A stretch of DNA of 64,000 bases from Frigoriglobus tundricola (GTDB taxonomy: Bacteria; Planctomycetota; Planctomycetia; Gemmatales; Gemmataceae). The stretch covers positions 1,116,001-1,180,000 of the forward strand of contig NZ_CP053452.2 in the NCBI RefSeq assembly GCF_013128195.2, in the 5' to 3' direction. The notes under the pieces are model-generated. The model ran no database searches, was not told the origin of the DNA, and saw nothing but the letters and a program-made list of their open reading frames with translations. Positions 9,501 to 17,734 of the stretch are shown piece by piece. The stretch's first letter is position 1; every line of letters starts with the position of its first letter. The position numbers were made by a program, and so were the translations under genes.

Positions 9501-9951
9501 TCGCGTGGATCATCTCCTTCGAGTACCCGAACCGGCCCATCGCCTCCACGTCGGCCATCTCGACGGCGGTGATGAGCCGGTCGCCTAGGACCGCCGGGAA
9601 CTTCCGCTCGAGCACCAGCGCGAGCGCGGGGTACGAGAACTCCTTCGTCACCCGGCGGGCGATGCGGGCCACGAGGATCGCGGCGAACAGGGCGAGCGCG
9701 ACGACCAGCGCGAGGACCCGCACCCACCGCGCGCCGTCCAGCGCCCAGTCCCAGCCGGTCACCTTGAACACGCCGTAGTCGAGGACCAGCCCGACCGTGA
9801 ACCACAGCGCGAGGAACAGCAGGGCGGACAGCGCGCCCTCGATGACGACGTACCGGCGGATGATCCCGCGGAGCTGGTCCAGCGGGTGGTACACCTGCGC
9901 GTCGCGCTCGGCGGGGCGATGGGTCGGTCGCATCGGTTCCACGTTCGCCAT
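6517..9951 (-). CDS. DUF4175-like large membrane protein
   Basis: A 1144-residue envelope protein. Hydrophobic segments lie near residues 38-58, 78-96 and 172-195. The long remainder is probably extracytoplasmic and rich in beta strands, with Pro/Arg-rich segments such as RLIPPPTLKRLA. Toward the C-terminus (about 880-1060) comes a charged helical part, and the last 80 residues look like an Ig/beta-sandwich (AKGETKKVRHSI to EGTHTVTVTPAAGKP). Layout, size and position downstream of MoxR, DUF58, BatA and VWA genes match the DUF4175-type proteins of such clusters; the domain name is assigned from this resemblance. The ATG at 9951 has no strong ribosome site, and the next Met (codon 7) is an alternative. 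Function unknown. Confidence 0.75.
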   Translation of the reverse strand: MANVEPMRPTHRPAERDAQVYHPLDQLRGIIRRYVVIEGALSALLFLALWFTVGLVLDYGVFKVTGWDWALDGARWVRVLALVVALALFAAILVARIARRVTKEFSYPALALVLERKFPAVLGDRLITAVEMADVEAMGRFGYSKEMIHATIAEARERVAKVPVRDVFDWKRLWALGLLAAGLLVGTLAFAFASYAIAAGSSDPYRFGWKFAHVAGIFAERNVALLDTPWPRRAHIDLVGFPADGELAIGRDAPPPRVTARAYRWVIADRTAPEGWRPLVWADLTDAFVGRPVPPLPAAVLAPAADDAERTVDAVERLASEGDEAPTPETTRVRTALREQMNAQSPQGYEQLQEVFRALAEKADRPSMGRTLRRLEIPTEVTYKFTGRRTTGTGTLNPQQNNEFTGEIGGLKEDVAFVVRGSDFVSAARRIRLIPPPTLKRLALDQAEPAYLHHAPPQGEGYGALEGRLQKVAAKDLSLTGDRTVFVVPAGTELTLIAEAYTADNGTLSDTDRLVSAYAVPVTGRFPGTVYDDTGKPTQAPVPLALAADGAGFSVAFKETVPLPAKPAPGAGFAGAAFGHVVDAVHKYTDSRLTENVEFKVVFTNKYNVSTTRSFLIQVKQDQAPVVEVAVDVIRKSGNVYLVTPKARIPFNPDSFVKDDHGLSKVEYTFSYYAEDSEVVRGMRTRLALRSLLDLPLPGTTAGAVLPRLHAENFKLHDRVDDRLNSSVFVSAFSIQGGKLHRSTRQEFEAQLSRPKAEETSTEADQRVVKKIELKDAERDFFDLKFLHDEGLLAIAAKDTDVQPIYRMDLNVQATDNNVDGDGGPKVTRNAEPIRLRIISEGDLLIEIGREEEQLALRLDEALVKIAGAKRKYEFVRNSNGYKEESPEQVDAVKVRSQDAFGDIEKARDVVQSVAREYRRLARECEVNRLNDKALERYRFVTAQIEDVLSENPQFPAEGPTSFSKTQALLTVVQNVLNNSRWAPLAAVSDAENSLFALERRVQVIRALIGESQSRDRLKRDLVAIKEQQQRIDNEIRKMEDEWRHTLNDPNPKIGEVGVLSLAKGETKKVRHSIAWNQYKEDDLVVKLKASDPSVTVAPQITLNFEKDQFYFEYEIKAGNKEGTHTVTVTPAAGKPVEVKLIVN

Positions 9952-10051
9952 GATGGTATTTCGCGTTGAGTAATCTGTGTTTCGTGTCGTAGCGGAGAGC
10001 TACTGGACAGAACCCCTCACGGTACACGCCCCGGTCCTGTTGGCGGTTCTT

Positions 10052-10074
10052 CCCCTTCCCACTTAGGGAAGGGG
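10052..10074. repeat. Short perfect hairpin in a spacer
   Basis: CCCCTTCCC and GGGAAGGGG form a perfect 9-bp stem around the 5-base loop ACTTA, followed on the plus strand by a G-rich run. It lies in the 161-bp spacer between the VWA and DUF4175-like genes. It has no T-tract in the direction of transcription, so it is not a classic intrinsic terminator. It may modulate downstream expression or belong to a dispersed repeat. Confidence 0.5.
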
Positions 10075-10112
10075 GGCGGGGGGTGCGGTTCTTGCCGGTC
10101 GCACGCCCGGCG

Positions 10113-13100
10113 TCAGGCGAGCCGCAACAGCTTGCGGCCGAGCCATTCCACTGAGAGCAGGAAGACCACGGCCAACAGGACGACCGAGAGCCGCTGGCCC
10201 GACCACCACGAGACGAGGTACTTGCGGGCCTCGGGGGACAGCTCCTCGTCATAGGTCGGGAACGTCACGCCCTTGTCCCACAGGTCCTCGACCGGGCCGC
10301 GGTTTTGCCGGTTCTCGGTCTTCGTCTGCATGCACTCGGGGATCAGCTTTAGCGCCTCGCGGTCGGTGATCTTGAACGCGAGCCGGGGCATCCCCGCTTC
10401 CTTGGGCAGAACCTTCTCCAGGTCGAGTTGCACCTTGTCCGGCACCCGGGCGCGCAAGTCCTTGTCGAAATCGCTCGCCATCCGGAGCAGCGCGGCGTAG
10501 TCGGGCTTGGTGTTGTCCGTCTCCGGGTTCGACCGGCGGATGCGGAACTCGCCGGTCAGCGTCTCACCGGACGATTCCGGCACGTCCACCACGACGCGGT
10601 AGATGTAATCGCCCGGCGGGTACAGCTTGGGGTCCAGAAGCACCTGGCCGGCGTAGTACCCGTCGAACGCGCCGGCGGCCGACTGTTTGGGCGTGAGGTC
10701 CCACGGGCCGAACGCGCGCGGCTCGCCGTTGGGGGCCTCGCGGACGATCTTGAACTTCGGGTCGAGACCGCGGCCCGGCTCGAACGGCTTGGCGTTCTCG
10801 TTGAGGACGCGGGCCTGGACCCGGAGCGGGGTGCCCGAGATCGCTTCGCGGCTCACCAGCACGCGCCCGCGCGGCGCCTTCACGTTGCGCTTGGACGCCA
10901 TGTACTTGATCATCTTCATCCAGAACCGCTCGAAGAACTCGCGCCCGGTCCCCTCGGACGGCTCGAACGCCCGCATCTTGTGCAGCTCGCCGGAGGCGAG
11001 GAACGCGGTGCGGTACGCGGCCGACGGGTTGTTGGTCACGATCCACGGCTGGAGGACGGTTTCGGCCGCGTCGCCGACGTCCACGAAATCGGCCAGCACC
11101 GCGCTACCCGGCTTCAGGGCCTGGACCGGATAGCAGGAGAAGAAGCCGCGCTCGGGGTTCTGTTCCTTCTTCGAGTCGGGGTCCGGGGCGTACTTCTCGC
11201 GGTCGGTGAAGAACCGCTCCCACCCGGCCTTGGGGTCGTCCGCCACCTTGTCGTCGAGCTTGAGCAGGTCCGAGCCCAGGATCCGCTCGGGGTGGAGGTA
11301 CAGGCGCCGCGGCGTCTTCGGGATCGCCTTGATCCGCTGGGCGACGATGTCCGCGGGGACCACGGGCAGGGCGTCCAGCAGCGGGGTGAGTCGGCTGTTC
11401 GGTTCGACGCGGGCGAGCTGGAACGTGTTGATCGGGCCGGCCACGTAGATCAGGCCGCCGCCGCCCTCGCGGACCCACCGCCCGAGGTCCTCGCACTGCT
11501 GCTGGGACAGTTCGGTCCAGTCCGCGTCGAAGGCCAGGATCACGTCGTACTCGTTCAGGTTGTACGGCTTCTCGGCCGGATCGACCTTCTTGTTCCCGAG
11601 GTCGAACCGGTCCGGGAACCGGAGCAGCACCGTTTCGTCCTGTTCCGGCGTGAGCTTGCCGCTCGTGCCCGCCTCGTTCTGCACGAACGTGGTGAGCGCG
11701 GCCCGCTTGTCCTGCACCTCGCGCACGAGCAGGGTGCGGAGGAACGAGAACTCGCGCGACGGCGCACCGGCGACGAGCAGCACGCGGAGCTTCTGCTGCA
11801 CGACGTTGATGTCCGGCCGGGCGAGGACGTGGAACGGGTCGGCGAACACCTCCTCCGGGTGCTTGGCGATCACGGCCACCGCGGCCCACTTGCCCTCGAG
11901 CAGCACCCGCTTCTTGATGGCGGCGTCCTTGGACTCGGTCGTCAGGTGCTCCGGCAGCTTGGCCGGGTCGATGACGAACTCGGTCTGGCCGTGCGGCGGG
12001 TCGCCGGGCGCGAACACGAGCTTCTCGGTCAGCTTGTGGTCGCCCTTGGGCCGGCCGTCGAGGTCCAGTAACTTGATGTCCGACCCGGGCTTGAACAGGT
12101 GGAGTTCGACCTCGACCTCCTTGTTCGCCAGGTTCACGCCGTTGGCCTCGACGATGACCTTCCACGCCTCGTCGATGGGGGCGCTGTCCGGGGCCTGGAC
12201 GTCGGTGATCGAGACGGCCGCCGTCTGCCGGTCCTCGCCCACGCCGACGGTGAAGATCGGGATCTTCTCGCGCCCGGCCCGGTCGCGGAGCGCCGTGTAA
12301 CCGGAGTCGGTGCCCAGATTGCTGCGGCCGTCGGAGAACACGATGATGCCCTGCACCATGTTCGCCGACTCGCGGTTGACCGCGTCGGCGACCGAGTCGG
12401 GCACGTTGGTGCCGGCCAGGATGGTGCGGGCCACCTCGATCCGCTTGTCGAGCCGCTCGAGGTTCTTCCGCAGCCGGTCCGCGTCGGCGGGCGCGGACAG
12501 ACCGAACGCCGTTTGCAGCTCGGGGTCCTCGCGGCGGGCGGCCAGCGACGCCGCCCAGTCGGAGGAGCCCGCGTTGGGGGCCTCCCACTCCGACCGCTTC
12601 TTCAGTTCCTCCTTGCCCTCGTCGGACAGGCCGCGGAGCACGTGGGGCCGGAAGTCGTACTTGGCGAACGCCTGCCATTCGGCCCGCGACCACCCGGGTG
12701 CGCCCCGGTCGATCAGTTCCGCCGATTCGTCGAGCCGGGTGCCGAACGCGTACACCGCGACGGGGTTCTTGTCGAGCAGGTTCTTGATGAACGCGACGTC
12801 CGAGTCGGTCAGGAAGTCGATGATGACGTCGATGCGCTTCTTGCCCTTGCCCCCCTTGGCGGTGAGCTCGTCGGTCTCATCGGTCACGCTCGGCGTGATG
12901 TCGAGCAGGACGACCACGCGCGACTGCCGGTTGGTCTCCTCCCACGCCTGCCGGGCGGGCAGGAGGAAGACGAAGCAGAGGATCGCGTACACGGTCATGC
13001 GCAGGAGGGCGAGCGGGGCCGCCCAGTACCACCGCACGGACTTGGTGTCCTTGACGTACATGAGCGCGACGAACACGCACCCGAGCACGAACAGGCCGAT

Positions 13101-13457
13101 CGTGAAGGTGTACCAGCTCGCGACGTTGGCCGGCCCGAGTGCGGTGACGGCCTCGGCCGCGCCTTTCGCGGGCTCGGCGTCCCGGGTGTAAAAGGCGACC
13201 AGCACCCACCCGACCAGCGCGAGCAGGGACAGCCACATCGCGGTCTTGAGCCAGTACGCGCCGGCGTCCCTGGACCCCGCGGCCCGGGACGCGGGGTTCG
13301 CGGACCGGTACACGACCCGCGCCACGATCAGCAGCACGACGAGCGCCAGCAGCCAGAGGGGGACCGCGCCCCACAGGTCGCCGGTGAACTGGTCGAACGA
13401 GTCCGACAGGCGCCGGAACACGAACTCGGTCTTCTTGGTGGTCGTTGGCTCGTTCAT
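10113..13457 (-). CDS. VWA-domain membrane protein with glutamine amidotransferase-like domain
   Basis: A 1114-residue membrane protein. Start at 13457 (MNEPTTTKK); the longer ATG at 13508 adds 17 residues with no better signal. Four transmembrane segments lie near residues 31-49, 69-90, 113-134 and 143-168. They are followed by a VWA domain with metal-site residues in VVVLLDITPS (Asp186, DxTxS variant) and a later strand GIIVFSDGRSNLG. A Rossmann-like region near residues 600-680 (NEYDVILAFDADW, WVREGGGGLIYVAGP) resembles the class I glutamine amidotransferase-like fold usual in large planctomycete BatA-like proteins. I see no clear catalytic Cys. A last transmembrane helix lies in the final 25 residues. 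It likely works with the MoxR ATPase as a metal-dependent adhesion or assembly partner. Confidence 0.85.
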   Translation of the reverse strand: MNEPTTTKKTEFVFRRLSDSFDQFTGDLWGAVPLWLLALVVLLIVARVVYRSANPASRAAGSRDAGAYWLKTAMWLSLLALVGWVLVAFYTRDAEPAKGAAEAVTALGPANVASWYTFTIGLFVLGCVFVALMYVKDTKSVRWYWAAPLALLRMTVYAILCFVFLLPARQAWEETNRQSRVVVLLDITPSVTDETDELTAKGGKGKKRIDVIIDFLTDSDVAFIKNLLDKNPVAVYAFGTRLDESAELIDRGAPGWSRAEWQAFAKYDFRPHVLRGLSDEGKEELKKRSEWEAPNAGSSDWAASLAARREDPELQTAFGLSAPADADRLRKNLERLDKRIEVARTILAGTNVPDSVADAVNRESANMVQGIIVFSDGRSNLGTDSGYTALRDRAGREKIPIFTVGVGEDRQTAAVSITDVQAPDSAPIDEAWKVIVEANGVNLANKEVEVELHLFKPGSDIKLLDLDGRPKGDHKLTEKLVFAPGDPPHGQTEFVIDPAKLPEHLTTESKDAAIKKRVLLEGKWAAVAVIAKHPEEVFADPFHVLARPDINVVQQKLRVLLVAGAPSREFSFLRTLLVREVQDKRAALTTFVQNEAGTSGKLTPEQDETVLLRFPDRFDLGNKKVDPAEKPYNLNEYDVILAFDADWTELSQQQCEDLGRWVREGGGGLIYVAGPINTFQLARVEPNSRLTPLLDALPVVPADIVAQRIKAIPKTPRRLYLHPERILGSDLLKLDDKVADDPKAGWERFFTDREKYAPDPDSKKEQNPERGFFSCYPVQALKPGSAVLADFVDVGDAAETVLQPWIVTNNPSAAYRTAFLASGELHKMRAFEPSEGTGREFFERFWMKMIKYMASKRNVKAPRGRVLVSREAISGTPLRVQARVLNENAKPFEPGRGLDPKFKIVREAPNGEPRAFGPWDLTPKQSAAGAFDGYYAGQVLLDPKLYPPGDYIYRVVVDVPESSGETLTGEFRIRRSNPETDNTKPDYAALLRMASDFDKDLRARVPDKVQLDLEKVLPKEAGMPRLAFKITDREALKLIPECMQTKTENRQNRGPVEDLWDKGVTFPTYDEELSPEARKYLVSWWSGQRLSVVLLAVVFLLSVEWLGRKLLRLA

Positions 13458-13569
13458 CGGGATTCGTATTTCGTGGTTCGTCTGTGGTGTTTCGGGGCGC
13501 CGCGGCACTTCGCGGTCCGCGGGCCCGCCAGCTCGAACGGGCCGCGCGATTTTACGACCGTCCGGCCCC

Positions 13570-16512
13570 TCAGGGGGCCGGCTCGCCCGCGACCGGGGTC
13601 GGGGGCGTGTGGTGGGTGTAGGCCGCCGCGGCCGACGGCGCCAGCGCCTCCAGGTCTTCGGGCCGGGAGTGGTAACTGGTCCGCACCGCCCACGCCTGTT
13701 CGGCGACCAGCACGAGCAAGATGAGCAGGTAAAGCCAGCGCCCGCTGGACAGGTCCGACGGCTTCTGTTTGAGGTCGTCGATCCAGCCCAGGTCCTCGGC
13801 GTTGTGGAGCGGCACCTTACCCGTTTGCCCCGCGACGTCGTCGGTATTGGCCCGGCGCAGGTCGCCCTCGTTGAGGGCGTCCACGTTGAACGCGGCGCCG
13901 ACGAAATCGGAGGTGCCGAGGGGATCGGGCGCGCCGATCGGCCCCTCCGCCTTCTTCCGCGTGAGGGTGAACAGGTACGCGCCGGGCACCTTGGTGTCGG
14001 AGAACTTCAACTTGAACGGCGGCGGGGGCGCGTCCGGCGGGGTCCCGGCCGGCGGCGCGGGCGCGTCCAGAGTCACTTTACCCAGGTCCTTGCGCTCGAG
14101 CGTCAGCTTGCGATCGGTCGAGGGCCGGGTCGGGTCGCTCGAGGTGAGCAGGCTGGCGCTCACGACCGGCTCGTAGCGGGTGGCATCGAACTCGGCGATG
14201 AACTCGCTCCCCACGGCGCGGTTGGAATCGTCGCCGCCGCCGGACAGGTACTTCTGCATCTCCGCCACAACGACGGTCCACCCGGGCGCGCCCTTCCCCG
14301 ACGGCCAGTCGCTCCACTGTTTCTTGCCGGTGTAGGTGCCCCCCGCATCGGTGGTTATCACCGCCACCCGGCCGAACCCGTACCGCTTGACCACGTACAA
14401 CGGGTCGCCGTACTTGACCGCGTCGCGGAGTTCGGACGCCAGCTTCTTCGTTTCGGCCATCTCGGGTTGGTTCCAGAACTCGCGCAGCACCGGCTCGCTC
14501 TCGTGCCCGTCGTTGATCTGGTCGCAGAGCACCTGGTCGAGGTACCGGGCCAGGACCGAGAGCGGCTCCGTGCTGACGACGCTCTTGCGGACGTTGTCCA
14601 TGAGCGGCCCGAGGTACTTGCGGGCGGCCTCGAACTTGGGCTCGTTCCACCGCTTCTTGATTTCGCTCACGAGTGTATCGGCCCGCTGGTCAAAGGTCCC
14701 GTTCGTCGCCTCGTTCGGCAGGCAGTACAGTTCCTTCACGCGCGGGTCGTCGCGCCACTCGCTGCGGCGCACCGGCCAGTGCACGTCGATGTTGGCGAAG
14801 AGGAAGAACTTTTCGACGCCGTCGTCCTTCACCAGCTCACCGCGGTCGTTGGTGTAGATGCGCTTGAGGGCCGCGTGGAAGCGGTTGCCCGGCTCCCGGA
14901 GGAGGAGGCGCTTGCCGAACGCCAGCTCGCGGGCGAGCTTTTGCTCCAGCGTCAGTTCGGGGCTCGGCGCCGATTGCAGTTGGACGGGGAAAAAGCCCGT
15001 CGAGCCCTTATAGAGGCGGGCGTTGTACTCGTCGGCCTTCACGTCCGGCCCGAGAAAGAAACCGACGCCGCCGCCCTCGCGCACGAACCGCTCGACGTTC
15101 GCCGCCGCCGCCTCGCTGAGGGTGGGTACGTTCATGAAGTAGACGGTGGAGAACGGCCGCAGGTCGATCTTGTCCAGTTTGCTGAACTCCGCCGACTCGA
15201 CTTCGAGGTTGCCGAGGTCGTCCGCCTTAGTTTGGAACAGTTTGCGGAGGTAGAGGCTGTCCCCCTCCGGCTTGTCCCGCAGGTCGATGCCGTTCTCAAC
15301 GGTGCGGCCGTCCACGACGAGCACCTTCAGGGCGTCGCGGACCTCGACGATGGTGTGCCGCGCGTTATCGATCGCCAGCCCGTTCGCTTCCTGAATCACC
15401 GCCGTGACGAGGTTGAACCGGTCGAGCGGCTTGTCCTTGGTGCCGGTCTGCGTGAAGGTGACCGTCACGCTCTGCGTCTCTTCCTGGTTCGCCGGGATGT
15501 TCGGGATCTGGGCCGAAGCGATGATGTTCCCCTGCCCGTTCAGGTAGAACGACACCCCGACGTCCTTCAGATCCGTTTTACCGTTGTTGCGCACCCGCAG
15601 CTCGATTTCAGTCTTCTGGTTGGCCGACACGACGCGGTTGCGCGGTTTGAACTCCACGATCGACACGTTGTCGCCGAAATCCGGCGTCTTGCGGTCCGGC
15701 TTGCGGGCCGGGTGGGCCACGTCGATCAGGTGGACGGCGACCCCTTCGTCCTTCAGTTCCTTGAGCTGGGTATAGATCGCCGGGCCGTCCGCGGCCCAGT
15801 CCGAGGCGCGGAGGTCGGAGATGATGTGGAGCACCTGGGCGTTGTTGGCGCCGGTGCGCTCTTCGAGCACCTTCCGGGCCTTCTTGATGCCATCGACGAG
15901 GCTCCGGCGCACGACCGCCGGCTGGAGCGGTTTGAGGTAGTCCCCCATCGCCACGATGCTCTTGGCCTGGACCCGCGCCTCCTCGCGGACCTCGTCCGCG
16001 TTCCGGGCGACCTCCTTCCCGTCGACCCACTTCGTACCGGTTGGGAACGGGTTCTCGAGGTCCGACAACCGGACGAGGTGGAGGGTCTGGCCGGTGGTGG
16101 CCTCGGCGGCGGCCGGCATGAGCTTTTCGTACACCAGCCGCTTCGCCTCATCGAACGCCGTGGTCGGCGCGCCGTCGCCGCGGCGCGAGATCTCGGCCAT
16201 GCTCGGCGTGTCGTCGAGGATCACGACGTGCGTCGTCGGCCGCGTCTCCTGGGGGCCGCTGCCGCACCCGCCGATGTAGCGGGCGAACAGGGCGCCAACC
16301 AGGAAGACGAGGATGCACCGCAACAGGAGCAGCAGGAGCTGCTCCAGAATCTTGCGGCGGCGCATCCGCTTCTGCGCCTTGAGCAGGAACTCCATCGCCG
16401 CCCACTTTACCCGCCGGAACCGGATCCGGTTGATGAGGTGGATGATGATGGGGGTGAGAACCAGCGCCGAGCCGGCGATGATCGTGAACGGGTTCAGGAA
16501 CGCGGCAAGCAT
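13570..16512 (-). CDS. BatA-type membrane protein with VWA domain
   Basis: A 980-residue membrane protein. It starts with the BatA N-terminal module: a hydrophobic helix (residues 7-27), the basic turn RIRFRRVKWAAMEFL, a very basic stretch (KRMRRRK) and a second helix at about 56-80. The VWA domain begins at residue 95 with metal-site Asp100 in VVILDDTPS (DxTxS variant). Later come a CARDB-like beta domain (about 290-390) and an amidotransferase-like Rossmann domain (about 395-500; VREGGGVGFFLGPDV). One C-terminal helix (WLYLLILLVLVAEQAWA) anchors the end. The frame is open upstream to 17364, but that part is the shadow of the DUF58 gene. MoxR and DUF58 genes lie directly upstream, the usual Bat order. 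Confidence 0.88.
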   Translation of the reverse strand: MLAAFLNPFTIIAGSALVLTPIIIHLINRIRFRRVKWAAMEFLLKAQKRMRRRKILEQLLLLLLRCILVFLVGALFARYIGGCGSGPQETRPTTHVVILDDTPSMAEISRRGDGAPTTAFDEAKRLVYEKLMPAAAEATTGQTLHLVRLSDLENPFPTGTKWVDGKEVARNADEVREEARVQAKSIVAMGDYLKPLQPAVVRRSLVDGIKKARKVLEERTGANNAQVLHIISDLRASDWAADGPAIYTQLKELKDEGVAVHLIDVAHPARKPDRKTPDFGDNVSIVEFKPRNRVVSANQKTEIELRVRNNGKTDLKDVGVSFYLNGQGNIIASAQIPNIPANQEETQSVTVTFTQTGTKDKPLDRFNLVTAVIQEANGLAIDNARHTIVEVRDALKVLVVDGRTVENGIDLRDKPEGDSLYLRKLFQTKADDLGNLEVESAEFSKLDKIDLRPFSTVYFMNVPTLSEAAAANVERFVREGGGVGFFLGPDVKADEYNARLYKGSTGFFPVQLQSAPSPELTLEQKLARELAFGKRLLLREPGNRFHAALKRIYTNDRGELVKDDGVEKFFLFANIDVHWPVRRSEWRDDPRVKELYCLPNEATNGTFDQRADTLVSEIKKRWNEPKFEAARKYLGPLMDNVRKSVVSTEPLSVLARYLDQVLCDQINDGHESEPVLREFWNQPEMAETKKLASELRDAVKYGDPLYVVKRYGFGRVAVITTDAGGTYTGKKQWSDWPSGKGAPGWTVVVAEMQKYLSGGGDDSNRAVGSEFIAEFDATRYEPVVSASLLTSSDPTRPSTDRKLTLERKDLGKVTLDAPAPPAGTPPDAPPPPFKLKFSDTKVPGAYLFTLTRKKAEGPIGAPDPLGTSDFVGAAFNVDALNEGDLRRANTDDVAGQTGKVPLHNAEDLGWIDDLKQKPSDLSSGRWLYLLILLVLVAEQAWAVRTSYHSRPEDLEALAPSAAAAYTHHTPPTPVAGEPAP

Positions 16513-16539
16513 CGGTGCGGGTCTCTCGGCGGTGCGGAA

Positions 16540-16621
16540 CGCGGAGCGCGGAGTGAAAAGCGGGGAGCGCTTTTGCGCCGGGTGCGCCCGAACCGGCGCG
16601 GCTCCCGCTCCGCGCTCCGCG
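16540..16621. repeat. Imperfect palindrome between the DUF58 and BatA genes
   Basis: GCGGAGCGCGGAG (16541-16553) and CTCCGCGCTCCGC (16608-16620) are perfect reverse complements, extended by one C-G pair outside. Further inside, AGCGGGGAGC and GCTCCCGCT can also pair. The element fills most of the 116-bp spacer. No T-tract follows on the minus strand. Possible attenuator or dispersed palindromic element. Confidence 0.55.
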
Positions 16622-16628
16622 GTATTTG

Positions 16629-17576
16629 CTAGCGGCGGGCCGGGTTGGCCCGCGTGGACATCCGCTGGAACAGGAACTTCGACAGGACCGCGTCCATGTA
16701 GTCGCTGGTGCGGAGCAGCGTGTAATCGATCCCGATCTTGGTGCACCCGCGGCGCACCTCGGTGAGGTACAGTTCGAGTTCTTCGAGATACCCGTCGCGG
16801 AGCGAGCGCGGGTCGCACAGCAGGTCCGGCTGCGCCTCGAGGCCCTCGAACTTGGTCATCCCGGAGAACGGGAACGTGAGCTCGTCGTCGTCGAGGATGT
16901 GGAACATCATCACGTCGTGCCGCCGGTGCCGGAGCATCTCCAGCCCCTTGAACAGGGGCTCGCGGTCGCACAGCAGGTCGGAGAAGATGAGCACGAGCCC
17001 GCGGCTGGGCATGCTCTCGGCGACCTGCCGCATGATCTTGAGGGGGTCGGTCTTCTCGCGCGGGTTGGACACGTGGAGCGCCTTGGTCACGGCGTCCATG
17101 TGCCGCTGCGAGCTGCGCGGCGGGATCGACTCGCGCACCTCCGAGTCGAAGGTGACGAGCCCGCACGAGTCCTGCTGCTTGATCGTGAGGTACGCGAGGC
17201 ACGCCGCGGCCGTGGCGACGTAGTCGTACTTGTACAGGCCGCCGAGCCGCCGGTGCTTGTCCTTGCCGTAGAGCATGGACTCGCTGGCGTCCACGACCAC
17301 GTAGGACCGCAGGTTGGTCTCGGCCTCGTACTGCTTGATCACGAACTTGTCGGACCGCTGCCACACCTTCCAGTCGATGCGGCGGAGGTCGTCGCCGGGC
17401 ATGTACTCCCGGTGCTGCACGAACTCCACGCTCTGCCCGTACACGGGGCTCTTGTGCATGCCGGACAGGAAGCCCTCGACGACCTGCCGCGCCCGCAGGT
17501 CGAGCTGCGAGATCCGCGCGACCACCTTCGGGTCGAGGAACCGGCGCGGGTTGTCGAAGTCGGATTTCTTAGCCAT
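16629..17576 (-). CDS. DUF58 domain protein (VWA-like partner of MoxR)
   Basis: A 315-residue cytoplasmic protein. It carries the DUF58 signature EYMPGDDLRRIDWK at residues 58-71, and right after it a VWA-type metal site with the canonical DxSxS in VVDASES (Asp96, Ser98, Ser100). Proteins of this family are encoded next to MoxR ATPases and are thought to link the ATPase to membrane VWA proteins. The start at 17576 gives the usual family length of about 300. The longer frame to 18578 is out-of-frame translation of the MoxR gene. The MoxR gene ends 158 bp upstream and the BatA gene begins 116 bp downstream. Confidence 0.9.
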   Translation of the reverse strand: MAKKSDFDNPRRFLDPKVVARISQLDLRARQVVEGFLSGMHKSPVYGQSVEFVQHREYMPGDDLRRIDWKVWQRSDKFVIKQYEAETNLRSYVVVDASESMLYGKDKHRRLGGLYKYDYVATAAACLAYLTIKQQDSCGLVTFDSEVRESIPPRSSQRHMDAVTKALHVSNPREKTDPLKIMRQVAESMPSRGLVLIFSDLLCDREPLFKGLEMLRHRRHDVMMFHILDDDELTFPFSGMTKFEGLEAQPDLLCDPRSLRDGYLEELELYLTEVRRGCTKIGIDYTLLRTSDYMDAVLSKFLFQRMSTRANPARR

Positions 17577-17581
17577 CGGGG

Positions 17582-17729
17582 GAGTTCCAGGTTCCAGAGT
17601 TCCAGAGTTCCAAGTTGAAGACCGCACCCATTCCGCCAGCCCCACAGCCCAGGCCCAAGTTGAACGCACAAGACGCACCGGTCTTCTGCTTTCAACTTGT
17701 AACGCTGGAACTTCGGGAACCTGGAACTC
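17582..17729. repeat. Long inverted repeat filling the MoxR-DUF58 spacer
   Basis: GAGTTCCAGGTTCC (17582-17595) and GGAACCTGGAACTC (17716-17729) are perfect 14-bp reverse complements. Just inside, CAAGTTGAA and TTCAACTTG also pair, as do ACCGG-like stretches near the centre. The left arm has short direct repeats of GTTCCAGA. The whole 148-bp spacer can therefore fold as one long imperfect stem, like a small non-coding repeat or MITE-like element. A role in differential expression of MoxR and DUF58 is possible but not shown. Confidence 0.6.
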
Positions 17730-17734
17730 AAAGG

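Noticed and set aside
6577-9588. 1003-residue open frame on the plus strand opposite the DUF4175-like gene
   Set aside because: Pure antisense of a well-supported gene, with Arg/Gly/Val/Leu-rich composition and no domain; a result of high G+C.
13246-16632. 1128-residue plus-strand frame opposite the BatA gene
   Set aside because: Antisense shadow without motifs or ribosome site; the minus strand has clear BatA and VWA domains.
16513-17364. N-terminal extension of the BatA frame through the DUF58 gene
   Set aside because: The extension is out-of-frame translation of DUF58 codons; the BatA membrane module begins exactly at 16512.
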